Origin: JAHJRJ01 sp037443685
GTDB taxonomy: Bacteria; Bacteroidota; Ignavibacteria; UBA10030; BY39
Direction of reading: 5' to 3'
DNA: 14,791 nt
Assembly: GCA_037443685.1 (NCBI GenBank)
Contig: JBBINX010000060.1
Span: 1-14,791 of the forward strand
Numbering within the stretch: position 1 is the stretch's first letter; every line of letters starts with the position of its first letter. This document shows positions 7,147 to 13,769 of this stretch, piece after piece. The translations under genes and the position numbers were made by a program. The notes under the pieces are model-generated. The model saw only the letters and a program-made list of their open reading frames with translations, had not been told where the DNA came from and did not search any database.

Positions 7147-7977
7147 TTAGCCATTAATACTTATGGAAGTCGGTTTTTGTTTCATTGAGAGTCGAATTTT
7201 CTGCATATCATTAAATATTTTGTCACTTTTTAACTCTTTAATTTCACTTATATGATAACGTAAGTAAGCTAATAAAAAATTCCCGATTTCGGTTTTATTT
7301 TGCGAACTTATTTTAATATTCGAAACTGCACTTAATTTAGCCTCAGTCTCTAATTGGTTTAGCAGAGATAAATTAGTAGTCGAGATTTTAACAGGATGGA
7401 TTAATTGATTTTGGCAATCGGAACATAGAACAGCACCCCGTGCAAAATCGAAACTTACTACTCCGGTCGGTTCTGATTTCTGAAAATTGTGTTTACCACA
7501 TTTACCACATTTTGAAAAATTATACCTGTAACCTAGCAATTCACCCAATTTAATTTTAAATGCAAAACCGATACTCGAAAAATTTTTATCTTCTATATTG
7601 AATGCCGAAAATGTTTCTACTAACAATTTGAATAAAGGATAATTTTTTTCTTCGAAATGAGAAATCTGATAGATAATTTCGATTACTTTCAGACCTTCTA
7701 CGAGTCGATCTAAATTGGATGGAATATTGCTAAACGACTTTAACAAGTCGCATTGTGAAATTAAATTCAAGCCCCCGGTTTCTTTTTTATAAATAACTAA
7801 CAGAACATACGCCATCGAATCTAACGACGCTCCGAATTTGCTCTGCATTTTTCGTGCACCCTTCACAATTCCGTTTAATTTACCAAATTCCTTCGTATAG
7901 AAAGTAACGATTTTACTCGTCTCTCGATAATTGATTGATTTTAAGACGACTGCTTCGGTTTTTACAATTTTACTCAT
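7147..7977 (-). CDS. recO: DNA repair protein RecO
   Basis: This 276-residue RecO acts in the RecFOR pathway, displacing SSB, annealing strands and helping load RecA at gaps. The N-terminal OB-fold is recognisable from KTEAVVLKSINYRETSKIVT through FGKLNGIVKGARK (residues 6-43). A helical middle is followed by a zinc-binding module CGKCGKH (C157, C160) and CSDC (C185, C188), the standard four-cysteine set of many RecO proteins. The length is normal. It is the last gene of the kinase-mtnA-recO operon, starting 3 bases after the mtnA stop with only a weak ribosome site, so translation likely depends on the upstream gene. Confidence 0.93.
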   Translation of the reverse strand: MSKIVKTEAVVLKSINYRETSKIVTFYTKEFGKLNGIVKGARKMQSKFGASLDSMAYVLLVIYKKETGGLNLISQCDLLKSFSNIPSNLDRLVEGLKVIEIIYQISHFEEKNYPLFKLLVETFSAFNIEDKNFSSIGFAFKIKLGELLGYRYNFSKCGKCGKHNFQKSEPTGVVSFDFARGAVLCSDCQNQLIHPVKISTTNLSLLNQLETEAKLSAVSNIKISSQNKTEIGNFLLAYLRYHISEIKELKSDKIFNDMQKIRLSMKQKPTSISING

Positions 7978-7980
7978 AGC

Positions 7981-9072
7981 TTATTTCAGAAAGTTCGAGA
8001 ACGATTGTTTCATCGATTCCTCGTAAGGCGGGTATAAAATAGCAACGTCGGTGATGATACTTGTGATTAATTCGTTAGGTGTTATGTCGAATGCGGGCGC
8101 GTACACTTTTACATTTGTTGGTGCTATTCTCTTTCCGGCAAATTCAGTAACTTCATCAGGATTTCTTTCTTCAATGATGATATCTCTTCCCTCTTTAGTA
8201 TTGAAATCTATCGTGCTTGTAGGAGCTGCTACATAAAAAGGAATTTTGTGAAAGTTAGCAAGCGAAGCAATACAGTAAGTACCGATTTTATTAGCAACGT
8301 CGCCTTTTCTCGTAATCCGATCGGCGCCTGTGATTACAATATCAATTTTTTTTTGCTGCATTAGAAAAGCGGCAGTGTTGTCGGTAATTAAAGTTACGTC
8401 TATGCCTAACTTAGTTAACTCCCATGCTGTGAGCCGGGCACCTTGCAATAAAGGACGCGTTTCACACGCAAAAACTTTTACTCGCTTGCCTTCTCTGTGA
8501 GCAGTTACAATAACATTTTGTGCAGTTCCCTCACCGCCTGTAGCTAATGCACCTGTATTGCAGTATGTGAGGATTGCTGCGTCTCGTGGAATAAACTCAG
8601 CACCGTTTTTTCCGATTGCATCACACATTTTTATATCTTCCTTGTGGATTTTAACTGCTTCGTCAATTAATTTTTCAACTGAGAATTCAACTCCGTTTTT
8701 CAATGAATTTTTTAATATATTTTCCATTCTATCGAGTGTCCAAAATAAATTAACAGCGGTGGGTCTAGTTGCGCGTAATTCGTTAATCGTTTTTTGTAAT
8801 TCAATAAGAAATAAATCCTGTGAAAAATCTTGATTCTTAATCGCAGCAAGAGCTACACCGTAAGCAGCAGCAATACCAATTGCAGGTGCCCCCCTAATGC
8901 TTAATTTTCGGATGGCTTCTGAAACAATGATGTAATCATCGGTGGTGATATAAATTTCTTCGGTGGGTAATTTGGTTTGGTCAATAAATCTGAGTTTGTA
9001 CCCTTCAGATTCAGCTCGTCTCCATCCATTTTTACAGACTGGATAGAGATGTAACCATTCCAAATATCTCAT
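7981..9072 (-). CDS. mtnA: MtnA-type isomerase (S-methyl-5-thioribose-1-phosphate isomerase or relative)
   Basis: This 363-residue member of the eIF2B-alpha/MtnA superfamily has the family's hallmark segments: LSIRGAPAIGIAAAYG (57-72), ILTYCNTGALATGGEGTA (167-184) with catalytic Cys171, ETRPLLQGARLTAWEL (204-219), and VITGADRI (246-253) with catalytic Asp251. MtnA converts methylthioribose-1-phosphate to methylthioribulose-1-phosphate in methionine salvage. Close relatives act on ribose-1,5-bisphosphate instead, and the sequence alone does not separate these. The ATG overlaps the stop of the PfkB kinase gene (ATGA), so the two are translationally coupled. No other salvage gene (MTA phosphorylase, MtnB, MtnC or MtnD) lies in the window. 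Confidence 0.88.
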   Translation of the reverse strand: MRYLEWLHLYPVCKNGWRRAESEGYKLRFIDQTKLPTEEIYITTDDYIIVSEAIRKLSIRGAPAIGIAAAYGVALAAIKNQDFSQDLFLIELQKTINELRATRPTAVNLFWTLDRMENILKNSLKNGVEFSVEKLIDEAVKIHKEDIKMCDAIGKNGAEFIPRDAAILTYCNTGALATGGEGTAQNVIVTAHREGKRVKVFACETRPLLQGARLTAWELTKLGIDVTLITDNTAAFLMQQKKIDIVITGADRITRKGDVANKIGTYCIASLANFHKIPFYVAAPTSTIDFNTKEGRDIIIEERNPDEVTEFAGKRIAPTNVKVYAPAFDITPNELITSIITDVAILYPPYEESMKQSFSNFLK

Positions 9073-9986
9073 ATAACTTCGTCGAAACGCGAAAGTTCGT
9101 AAAACTTTCGGAATCTATCTTTTATTTCAAGATATGTTAAATCTTTTAGACGTCCGATACTGAATTGTTCAACGCAGAATGAAGCGAGTATGCTTCCGTA
9201 AATAACTGCCCGCTTTAAATTCTCTTCAGATAAGTCGCCAGTTTTTGCAATCCAACCTATAAAGCCGCCCGCAAAGGCATCGCCAGCACCGGTCGGGTCG
9301 TTTATATTTTCCAGCGGAAATGCAGGAGCTGAGAAAATTGTTTTTTCGGTAACTAAAAGTGCACCGTGTTCTCCTTTCTTTATGATAACTATACATGGAC
9401 CAAACTTCATGATGGTTTTTGCAGCTCTTATCAGATTCGGTTCGTTCGATAGAAGTCGGGCTTCCGAGTCGTTCAGTATCAGCACGTCCATCAATTTTAA
9501 AGTTTCGAGGAGTGGTTTCCGCTTTCCGTTTATCCAAAAGTTCATCGTATCGCCGACAACGAGTCGTGGACTTTCGATTTGTTCTATTACACATTTTTGA
9601 AGGACAGGATCGATGTTTCCTAAACAAACGTAATTACTTTTTTTATACGTTTCAGGGATTATTGGTTTGAAATTTTCAAAAACATTCAAGTCAGTGAACA
9701 GTGTATCCCGAACGTTCATATCGTAATGGTAACGTCCGCCCCACCTGAACGTTTTACCCGACTTTTCGATTTGCAGACCTTCCAAATCGATATTTGCTTC
9801 CTGTAAAAATTTTAATGCTGATTCAGGGAAATCACCACCTACTACACCGACCATCTGTATGTTATTAATAAAATAACTCGAAGAGAGCGATATATAAATT
9901 GCCGACCCTCCAAGTGCATCTTCCGCTTTGCCAAACGGTGTTTCGATTGTATCGAGAGCTAATGAACCAACAACAAGTAAACTCAA
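9069..9986 (-). CDS. PfkB-family carbohydrate kinase
   Basis: This 305-residue ribokinase-type kinase begins with LLVVGSLALD, the usual first strand of the fold, and has the glycine pair region DALGGSAIYISLS (23-35). LNDSEARLL (171-179) carries the NxxE-type block. The C-terminal signature is DPTGAGDAFAGGFIG (230-244), with the anion-hole GAGD (233-236) and catalytic base Asp236. The substrate is not evident. Candidates include nucleosides, ribose or ribose-1-phosphate. The start is TTG at 9986, the only NTG near the N-terminus in frame, with a weak ribosome site (AGAAAGA). An ATG at 9991 is out of frame and meets TGA two codons later. It heads the kinase-mtnA-recO operon; the 4-base ATGA overlap with mtnA suggests a shared pathway. 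Confidence 0.88.
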   Translation of the reverse strand: MSLLVVGSLALDTIETPFGKAEDALGGSAIYISLSSSYFINNIQMVGVVGGDFPESALKFLQEANIDLEGLQIEKSGKTFRWGGRYHYDMNVRDTLFTDLNVFENFKPIIPETYKKSNYVCLGNIDPVLQKCVIEQIESPRLVVGDTMNFWINGKRKPLLETLKLMDVLILNDSEARLLSNEPNLIRAAKTIMKFGPCIVIIKKGEHGALLVTEKTIFSAPAFPLENINDPTGAGDAFAGGFIGWIAKTGDLSEENLKRAVIYGSILASFCVEQFSIGRLKDLTYLEIKDRFRKFYELSRFDEVI

Positions 9987-10036
9987 TTCATATCTTTCTA
10001 TAATATTTTGGGGTTAACCTAAATAAATATCGGTTA

Positions 10037-10065
10037 ATAATACAAAAAGTTGACCTTATACGCAA
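10037..10065 (-). promoter_or_regulatory. Sigma70-type promoter of the PfkB kinase-mtnA-recO operon
   Basis: On the minus strand TTGCGT (10060-10065), a 17-base spacer and TATTAT (10037-10042) give a likely start near 10030, about 45 bases before the TTG start codon. It is divergent from, and only 12 bases from, the upstream promoter of the response regulator. Confidence 0.5.
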
Positions 10066-10077
10066 GTAAATCGCTTA

Positions 10078-10106
10078 TTGAGACTAACCAAAGTATGAAA
10101 TATTAT
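10078..10106 (+). promoter_or_regulatory. Upstream promoter candidate of the response regulator gene
   Basis: TTGAGA (10078-10083), 17 bases, TATTAT (10101-10106). It would give a leader of about 120 bases. It shares the divergent intergenic region with the kinase promoter, so one bound regulator could affect both. Confidence 0.45.
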
Positions 10107-10155
10107 AATAAAAAAGAACTATTCATATTTAAACAATGCGGTGTCAAGAATCTAC

Positions 10156-10184
10156 TTGCTAATTAAATTGCCCTTTACTATATT
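10156..10184 (+). promoter_or_regulatory. Proximal promoter candidate of the response regulator gene
   Basis: TTGCTA (10156-10161), 17 bases, TATATT (10179-10184). Transcription would start near 10191, about 40 bases before the ATG. With the site at 10078-10106 it forms a tandem pair. Confidence 0.45.
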
Positions 10185-10231
10185 CACCAAAGTTAATATC
10201 AATTATCTATTTATAAAGAATAGAGGCGAGA

Positions 10232-10960
10232 ATGGCAGTTGCTAATATGTTAAAAATTTTACTTGTCGATGACGAGGAACCGTTTAGAAAAATATTGAGT
10301 GATTTTTTAAATTCAACCAACCTCTACGAAATTTATTCTTGTGAATCGGGTGAAGAAGCGATACTGCTCATCAATCAAAACCATTTTGATGTTATAATTC
10401 TCGATTACAAAATGGCGGGAGTTTCAGGACTTAATGTTATGCACTGGATGCACGAACAAAAAATTGAAATACCCGTTATCATGCTTACAGCAGCGGGTTC
10501 TGAACAAGTTGCTGTAGAAGCGATGAAATTCGGCGCCTATGATTATATAAGAAAAGAACAACTTCAATTCGAAGTCCTGTCCATCCTGATCAACAGTGTT
10601 TATCAACAATTCCTTTTTCGTAAAGAAAAAGAAAATCGAGAATTCATACAAAATGAATTAAAGCTGCAAATCCAAGAAATAGGAAAAATATTTGAAGACT
10701 TAAAAGCTCATCAGCAAACGATACATTCGTGTTTATCGATGTTGATCTCAGAATTAAAAAGAATAGAAGGTCGTATTTCACTCGAAACAACATATCAAGG
10801 GAACCAAGAGTTCACCAATCCTATGATCACCTTAAATGAGTTGTTAACATTGATTTCTACTGTAGCAAAATCAACAGACGAATTACTTGATAAACAGCAA
10901 AATAATCAAATCAAGCGGTACATTAAAATAAAAGAACCTGAGATATTTTTAAAAACTTAG
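10232..10960 (+). CDS. Receiver-domain response regulator with helical, non-DNA-binding C-terminal region
   Basis: Residues 6-125 form a CheY-like receiver: acidic pair Asp13-Asp14 (LLVDDEEPF), phosphoacceptor Asp58 (VIILDYKMAGVSG), Thr86 (MLTAAG) and Lys108 (YIRKEQ). The remaining 117 residues are charged and helical (FLFRKEKENREFIQNELKLQ and onward), consistent with a coiled coil. I see no helix-turn-helix, GGDEF, HD or kinase motif. It probably signals through protein contact. The ATG at 10232 has a ribosome site (AGAGGCGAG); an in-frame ATG at 10247, five codons later, has none and is less likely. No histidine kinase is adjacent, so it is an orphan here. It converges on the Nudix gene with only 4 bases between stops. 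Confidence 0.88.
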   Translation: MAVANMLKILLVDDEEPFRKILSDFLNSTNLYEIYSCESGEEAILLINQNHFDVIILDYKMAGVSGLNVMHWMHEQKIEIPVIMLTAAGSEQVAVEAMKFGAYDYIRKEQLQFEVLSILINSVYQQFLFRKEKENREFIQNELKLQIQEIGKIFEDLKAHQQTIHSCLSMLISELKRIEGRISLETTYQGNQEFTNPMITLNELLTLISTVAKSTDELLDKQQNNQIKRYIKIKEPEIFLKT

Positions 10961-10964
10961 AACA

Positions 10965-11441
10965 TTATAAATTTGTATTTTCCCCCCAATCATCAACACC
11001 TGTTAGATAACTATTAATAATCTGCAAGATTTTCCTCTGGCTGTACCAACTCAATTTTTTGATTGCTGCATCATAATCCATCCATTCGAAAGATTGATGC
11101 TCATCCGAAAGTGTTATCGGTTCATCATTTTCAACTTCCGCAAGAAATACGGGTGAAAGGTTAACAACATCTTTACACTGGGAATAGAATTGATTTATAT
11201 ATGGAACAACCCAAAATTTTTTCGGTTTTAAATTAATTTCTTCAAACATTTCACGCTTCGCAGCTTCGATGGCAGTCTCCACCTCACCTTCTGATTTAGA
11301 ATCGATAGCTCCTGTGATAAACTGGAAGATGCCAGGGAAAACTTTTTCAGTTTTCGACCGGTGAAGCACGAGATATCTCGGTTGCCCATTCTCGGACTTA
11401 AAGACACATAGTTCTATAAATAATGATGCAACTTTTACCAT
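10965..11441 (-). CDS. Nudix (MutT-like) hydrolase
   Basis: This 158-residue Nudix hydrolase cleaves a nucleoside diphosphate linked to some moiety; the substrate is unknown. The Nudix box is present but stretched: Gly44 in TGAIDSKSEGE, Glu55, then Arg63-Glu64 and Glu67-Glu68 (AAKREMFEEINL). The gap from Gly to the first conserved Glu is 10 residues instead of 5. The REx2EE core is intact, so metal binding and catalysis are expected. The segment FPGIFQFITGAID resembles the dihydroneopterin-triphosphate pyrophosphatase (NudB) branch, a tentative comparison from memory. The ATG lies 4 bases after the stop of the DedA-type gene, so the two are co-transcribed. Confidence 0.87.
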   Translation of the reverse strand: MVKVASLFIELCVFKSENGQPRYLVLHRSKTEKVFPGIFQFITGAIDSKSEGEVETAIEAAKREMFEEINLKPKKFWVVPYINQFYSQCKDVVNLSPVFLAEVENDEPITLSDEHQSFEWMDYDAAIKKLSWYSQRKILQIINSYLTGVDDWGENTNL

Positions 11442-11445
11442 CGAT

Positions 11446-12057
11446 TCATAAAACCCATTTGATTGTAATAAATCCTATAACCATAAGCGCTACAAAAACA
11501 AGAGACAGCTTATCGAAATATTTATCTAAAAATATTTTAAATTGTGGTCCGAAAAAATATAACAACCCGCCTACTAGGAAAAATCTTGATGCCCTGCCAA
11601 TAAACGATCCGATTGTAAGCGTCCATAGGTCAATCGTTTGTTGGAATCCTGCCGCGATTGTAAATACTTTATATGGAATAGGTGTAAAGCCGGCAATAAA
11701 TAGAGCGAGAAATCCGTGTTCTTTGTATTTCGACAGAACCATCTCAAATTTGTCAATCGCACCGTAGAAGCTGAGTATCGGTTTTCCAATAATCTCGAAA
11801 AAACCGTAACCGATTAAATAACCTAAATATGCGCCAGTTACAGAACCAGCAGTGCATATAAAAGCGAACTTAAATGATTTTTTAGGTGTAGCAACAGCTA
11901 ATGCTATTAGAAGAACGTCGGGTGGTATCGGAAAAAAAGATGCTTCTACAAAAGCAATCCAGAATAATGCATGGAGTGCGTAAGGTTTTTCGGCAAACTG
12001 TTCGACCCAATTTTTTAAATTGTGGAGCCATTGGATTAATTTAGGAATGAGTTTCAT
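11446..12057 (-). CDS. DedA/VTT-family (SNARE-associated) inner-membrane protein
   Basis: This 203-residue polytopic membrane protein has hydrophobic segments at about 27-58, 64-87, 115-137, 143-169 and 183-203. Family marks are EASFFPIPPDVLL (38-50) in the first re-entrant/membrane region, AGFTPIPYKVFTIAAG (122-137) and the GRASRFFLVGG block (154-164). Glu38, Asp47, Arg155 and Arg158 sit where DedA proteins such as E. coli YqjA and YghB have their essential acidic and arginine residues. The family is linked to lipid (undecaprenyl-phosphate or phospholipid) translocation and membrane homeostasis; the actual cargo is not known here. It is the first gene of a two-gene operon with the Nudix hydrolase and has no clear ribosome site. 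Confidence 0.88.
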   Translation of the reverse strand: MKLIPKLIQWLHNLKNWVEQFAEKPYALHALFWIAFVEASFFPIPPDVLLIALAVATPKKSFKFAFICTAGSVTGAYLGYLIGYGFFEIIGKPILSFYGAIDKFEMVLSKYKEHGFLALFIAGFTPIPYKVFTIAAGFQQTIDLWTLTIGSFIGRASRFFLVGGLLYFFGPQFKIFLDKYFDKLSLVFVALMVIGFITIKWVL

Positions 12058-12126
12058 ACTAATTTCAAATTATGTATTCGGGTTAATTAATTCTTCTAAT
12101 AATAATGTTTTTTTGTTACTTTTCAA

Positions 12127-12154
12127 ATAATACAGCAAAATCATGAATAGTCAA
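12127..12154 (-). promoter_or_regulatory. Sigma70-type promoter of the DedA-Nudix operon
   Basis: On the minus strand TTGACT (12149-12154), a 16-base spacer and TATTAT (12127-12132). The start would be near 12120, leaving a leader of about 60 bases before the ATG at 12057. Confidence 0.55.
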
Positions 12155-12255
12155 CGTATTTCATTCTAAGACACTGCAATCCTAAAATAAATCGACGGGC
12201 AAATGAAACGATCAATTAAATCATTCCAATCTTTTCACTTTTCCCTGCCGCTTGC

Positions 12256-13218
12256 TCACGGTTCATTGCTTCGTACTTCCGCTGAAGGAGTCATTGTGAC
12301 TGGCAAATCCATCGCACTTCGTCCATAATACTCGCTGAACAACACCGGTTTAATTTTAAACTCTTGGTAAAAGCTGATATGAGCTTTGCAAATATTTTCT
12401 TCTATCATCATACTGATTTGATCGCTTGTTACAGGGAACCATTCATATTTTCCCAAAAGTGATGCAACCGTATGCATTAGTCCAATTGGAATGTGAAGTT
12501 TATATTTTCTAACTCCAATGAAATTCGAAATTATATCAATTATTTGATTATAAGAGAATACTTCTTTTCCACAAAGATGATAAACCTTACGTATGCTTTC
12601 AGGTGTATCCAAGCTTTTTAAAAACGCTTCTGATACATTTTGTAATGATACAGGTTGAAATCTATAAACACCATTCCCTATAATCGGGACGAATAGAGGC
12701 ATCTGATTAAGTAATCCGGTGATGACAGATATAAAATTTTGTTTCTGTATGTTGCCGCCGAAGATTACTGAGGGTCTGAATATAGTCCAATCCATTCCAC
12801 TTGATTTTAAGAACTCTTCGGCTCTAAACTTCGTTCGTAAGTATTCAGTTGACGCATTTGGACGGACGCCGTTGCTGCTCATTAAGATAAACCTTCGGAT
12901 GCCAGACGTTGCGGCTTCCTCGACAATATTCTTTACTCCGTGATAGTGGACGTTCTGAAATGTAATTCCTTTCTGAGGAAATTCTCGAATCAATCCGGGG
13001 AGGTAAATGACAGCATCACATCCGTTTAATTTACCCTTGATAGATTCTGCTTGGGTTACATCGCCACGAACAATTCCAACTTTCGATAGAATATATTCCT
13101 CTATTTTCGATAGCGATTGTTTTCGGATTAGCAGACGCGTACTATGTGTGGAGTTAAGTAAATCAGACAGTATTTTTTCAGCCACGTAACCGGTCGAACC
13201 TATTAATAGTATTTTCAT
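12256..13218 (-). CDS. NAD(P)-binding epimerase/reductase, NDUFA9-like atypical SDR
   Basis: I chose the ATG at 13218 (320 residues) because it begins exactly at the Rossmann first strand (MKILLIGSTGYVA). A TTG at 13236 would add six residues (LYIFFD) with no ribosome site. The nucleotide-binding motif is GSTGYVA (7-13), with Ala in place of the third Gly. The first strand is followed by VRGDVTQ (50-56), ILMSSNGVRPN (111-121), and Tyr126-x3-Lys130 (EYLRTKFRAEEFLKSSG), then TIFRPSVIFG (145-154), all typical of NDUFA9-type extended/atypical SDR proteins. The substrate is unknown; relatives act as sugar-nucleotide epimerases, reductases or stabilising subunits. The final 15 or so residues are polar and unremarkable. 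It is monocistronic, about 200 bases upstream of the DedA gene, and has no Shine-Dalgarno. Confidence 0.87.
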   Translation of the reverse strand: MKILLIGSTGYVAEKILSDLLNSTHSTRLLIRKQSLSKIEEYILSKVGIVRGDVTQAESIKGKLNGCDAVIYLPGLIREFPQKGITFQNVHYHGVKNIVEEAATSGIRRFILMSSNGVRPNASTEYLRTKFRAEEFLKSSGMDWTIFRPSVIFGGNIQKQNFISVITGLLNQMPLFVPIIGNGVYRFQPVSLQNVSEAFLKSLDTPESIRKVYHLCGKEVFSYNQIIDIISNFIGVRKYKLHIPIGLMHTVASLLGKYEWFPVTSDQISMMIEENICKAHISFYQEFKIKPVLFSEYYGRSAMDLPVTMTPSAEVRSNEP

Positions 13219-13227
13219 ATCGAAAAA

Positions 13228-13256
13228 AATATACAAAAATTGTTAGTCCTCGACAA
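13228..13256 (-). promoter_or_regulatory. Candidate promoter of the NDUFA9-like gene, implying a very short leader
   Basis: On the minus strand TTGTCG (13251-13256), 17 bases, TATATT (13228-13233). Transcription would start about 3 bases before the ATG at 13218, giving a leaderless or nearly leaderless mRNA. This would explain the absent Shine-Dalgarno and would exclude the TTG at 13236 as start. A second, weaker option further upstream is TTGATA with TAATAA. Confidence 0.35.
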
Positions 13257-13769
13257 ATCTTTATTAGAATTTTATAGGATATTTATCAAATGAATAATAT
13301 TTTATTATGTAATTATTGCCGATTTTGTAAAATTTTCAAATTTTATGAGTAAACTTTACCTATGTTTCATCATTATAAACAATAAATTTTTCAGAAAACT
13401 TTTTTAACTATTCAAAAAACTAATAAAATGAAAAAACGGCATCGAATATGTAAATTTTATTTCAGAAAAATTTATTAAAGATTTTCCTTGACTTTACGTT
13501 AATTAAGACCCGGAATGCATTATTCTATTTTCAGAGTAGATAAAATCTATTATATAGGAAATTGTCTGAAAGAAAATATTGATTTTATTGTATGATGTGA
13601 TCCGCCTCATGTTGAATTTGAAGCAGTTTGCGTAAATTGTTAATATTGTTCATGCATAGATTATTATTTTGTAGTTTTGTATTGACAAATGAAATCTTTA
13701 TATTTTTTTTAGAACTGTAAATATGTGTCAAATAATTCACAACGAACATCATTATTATAAGGTTGTAAA
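13237..13769. other. Long AT-rich divergent intergenic region
   Basis: This 533-base gap lies between divergent genes. It contains no credible coding frame and no recognisable RNA gene. It holds the epimerase promoter at its left end, a small inverted repeat TAGAT-AAA-ATCTA (about 13537-13549), and upstream of the secreted-protein gene a TTGACA (13682-13687) that lacks a -10 box at proper spacing. No confident promoter for the plus-strand gene can be named. Confidence 0.4.

Noticed and set aside
9226..9627. A 133-codon minus-strand frame inside the PfkB kinase gene
   Set aside because: It is a shifted frame of the kinase with Arg/Cys/Ser-rich nonsense composition; the kinase frame itself is complete and carries every motif.
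10940..10990. Intrinsic terminator between the convergent response regulator and Nudix genes
   Set aside because: The 4-base gap and flanks contain T- and A-rich tracts but no stable GC-containing hairpin that I can find.
11574..11789. A 71-codon minus-strand frame within the DedA-type gene
   Set aside because: It lies in a different frame of a complete membrane protein and has no membrane segments or start signal.
13219..13236. TTG at 13236 as the start of the NDUFA9-like protein
   Set aside because: It adds six residues before the Rossmann strand without a ribosome site and lies upstream of the likely transcription start; the ATG at 13218 fits the family better.
13660..13704. TTGACA at 13682 with TATATT at 13699 as a promoter for the secreted-protein gene
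   Set aside because: The spacing is only 11 bases, too short for a sigma70 promoter, and a 17-base spacing lands on a run of T.
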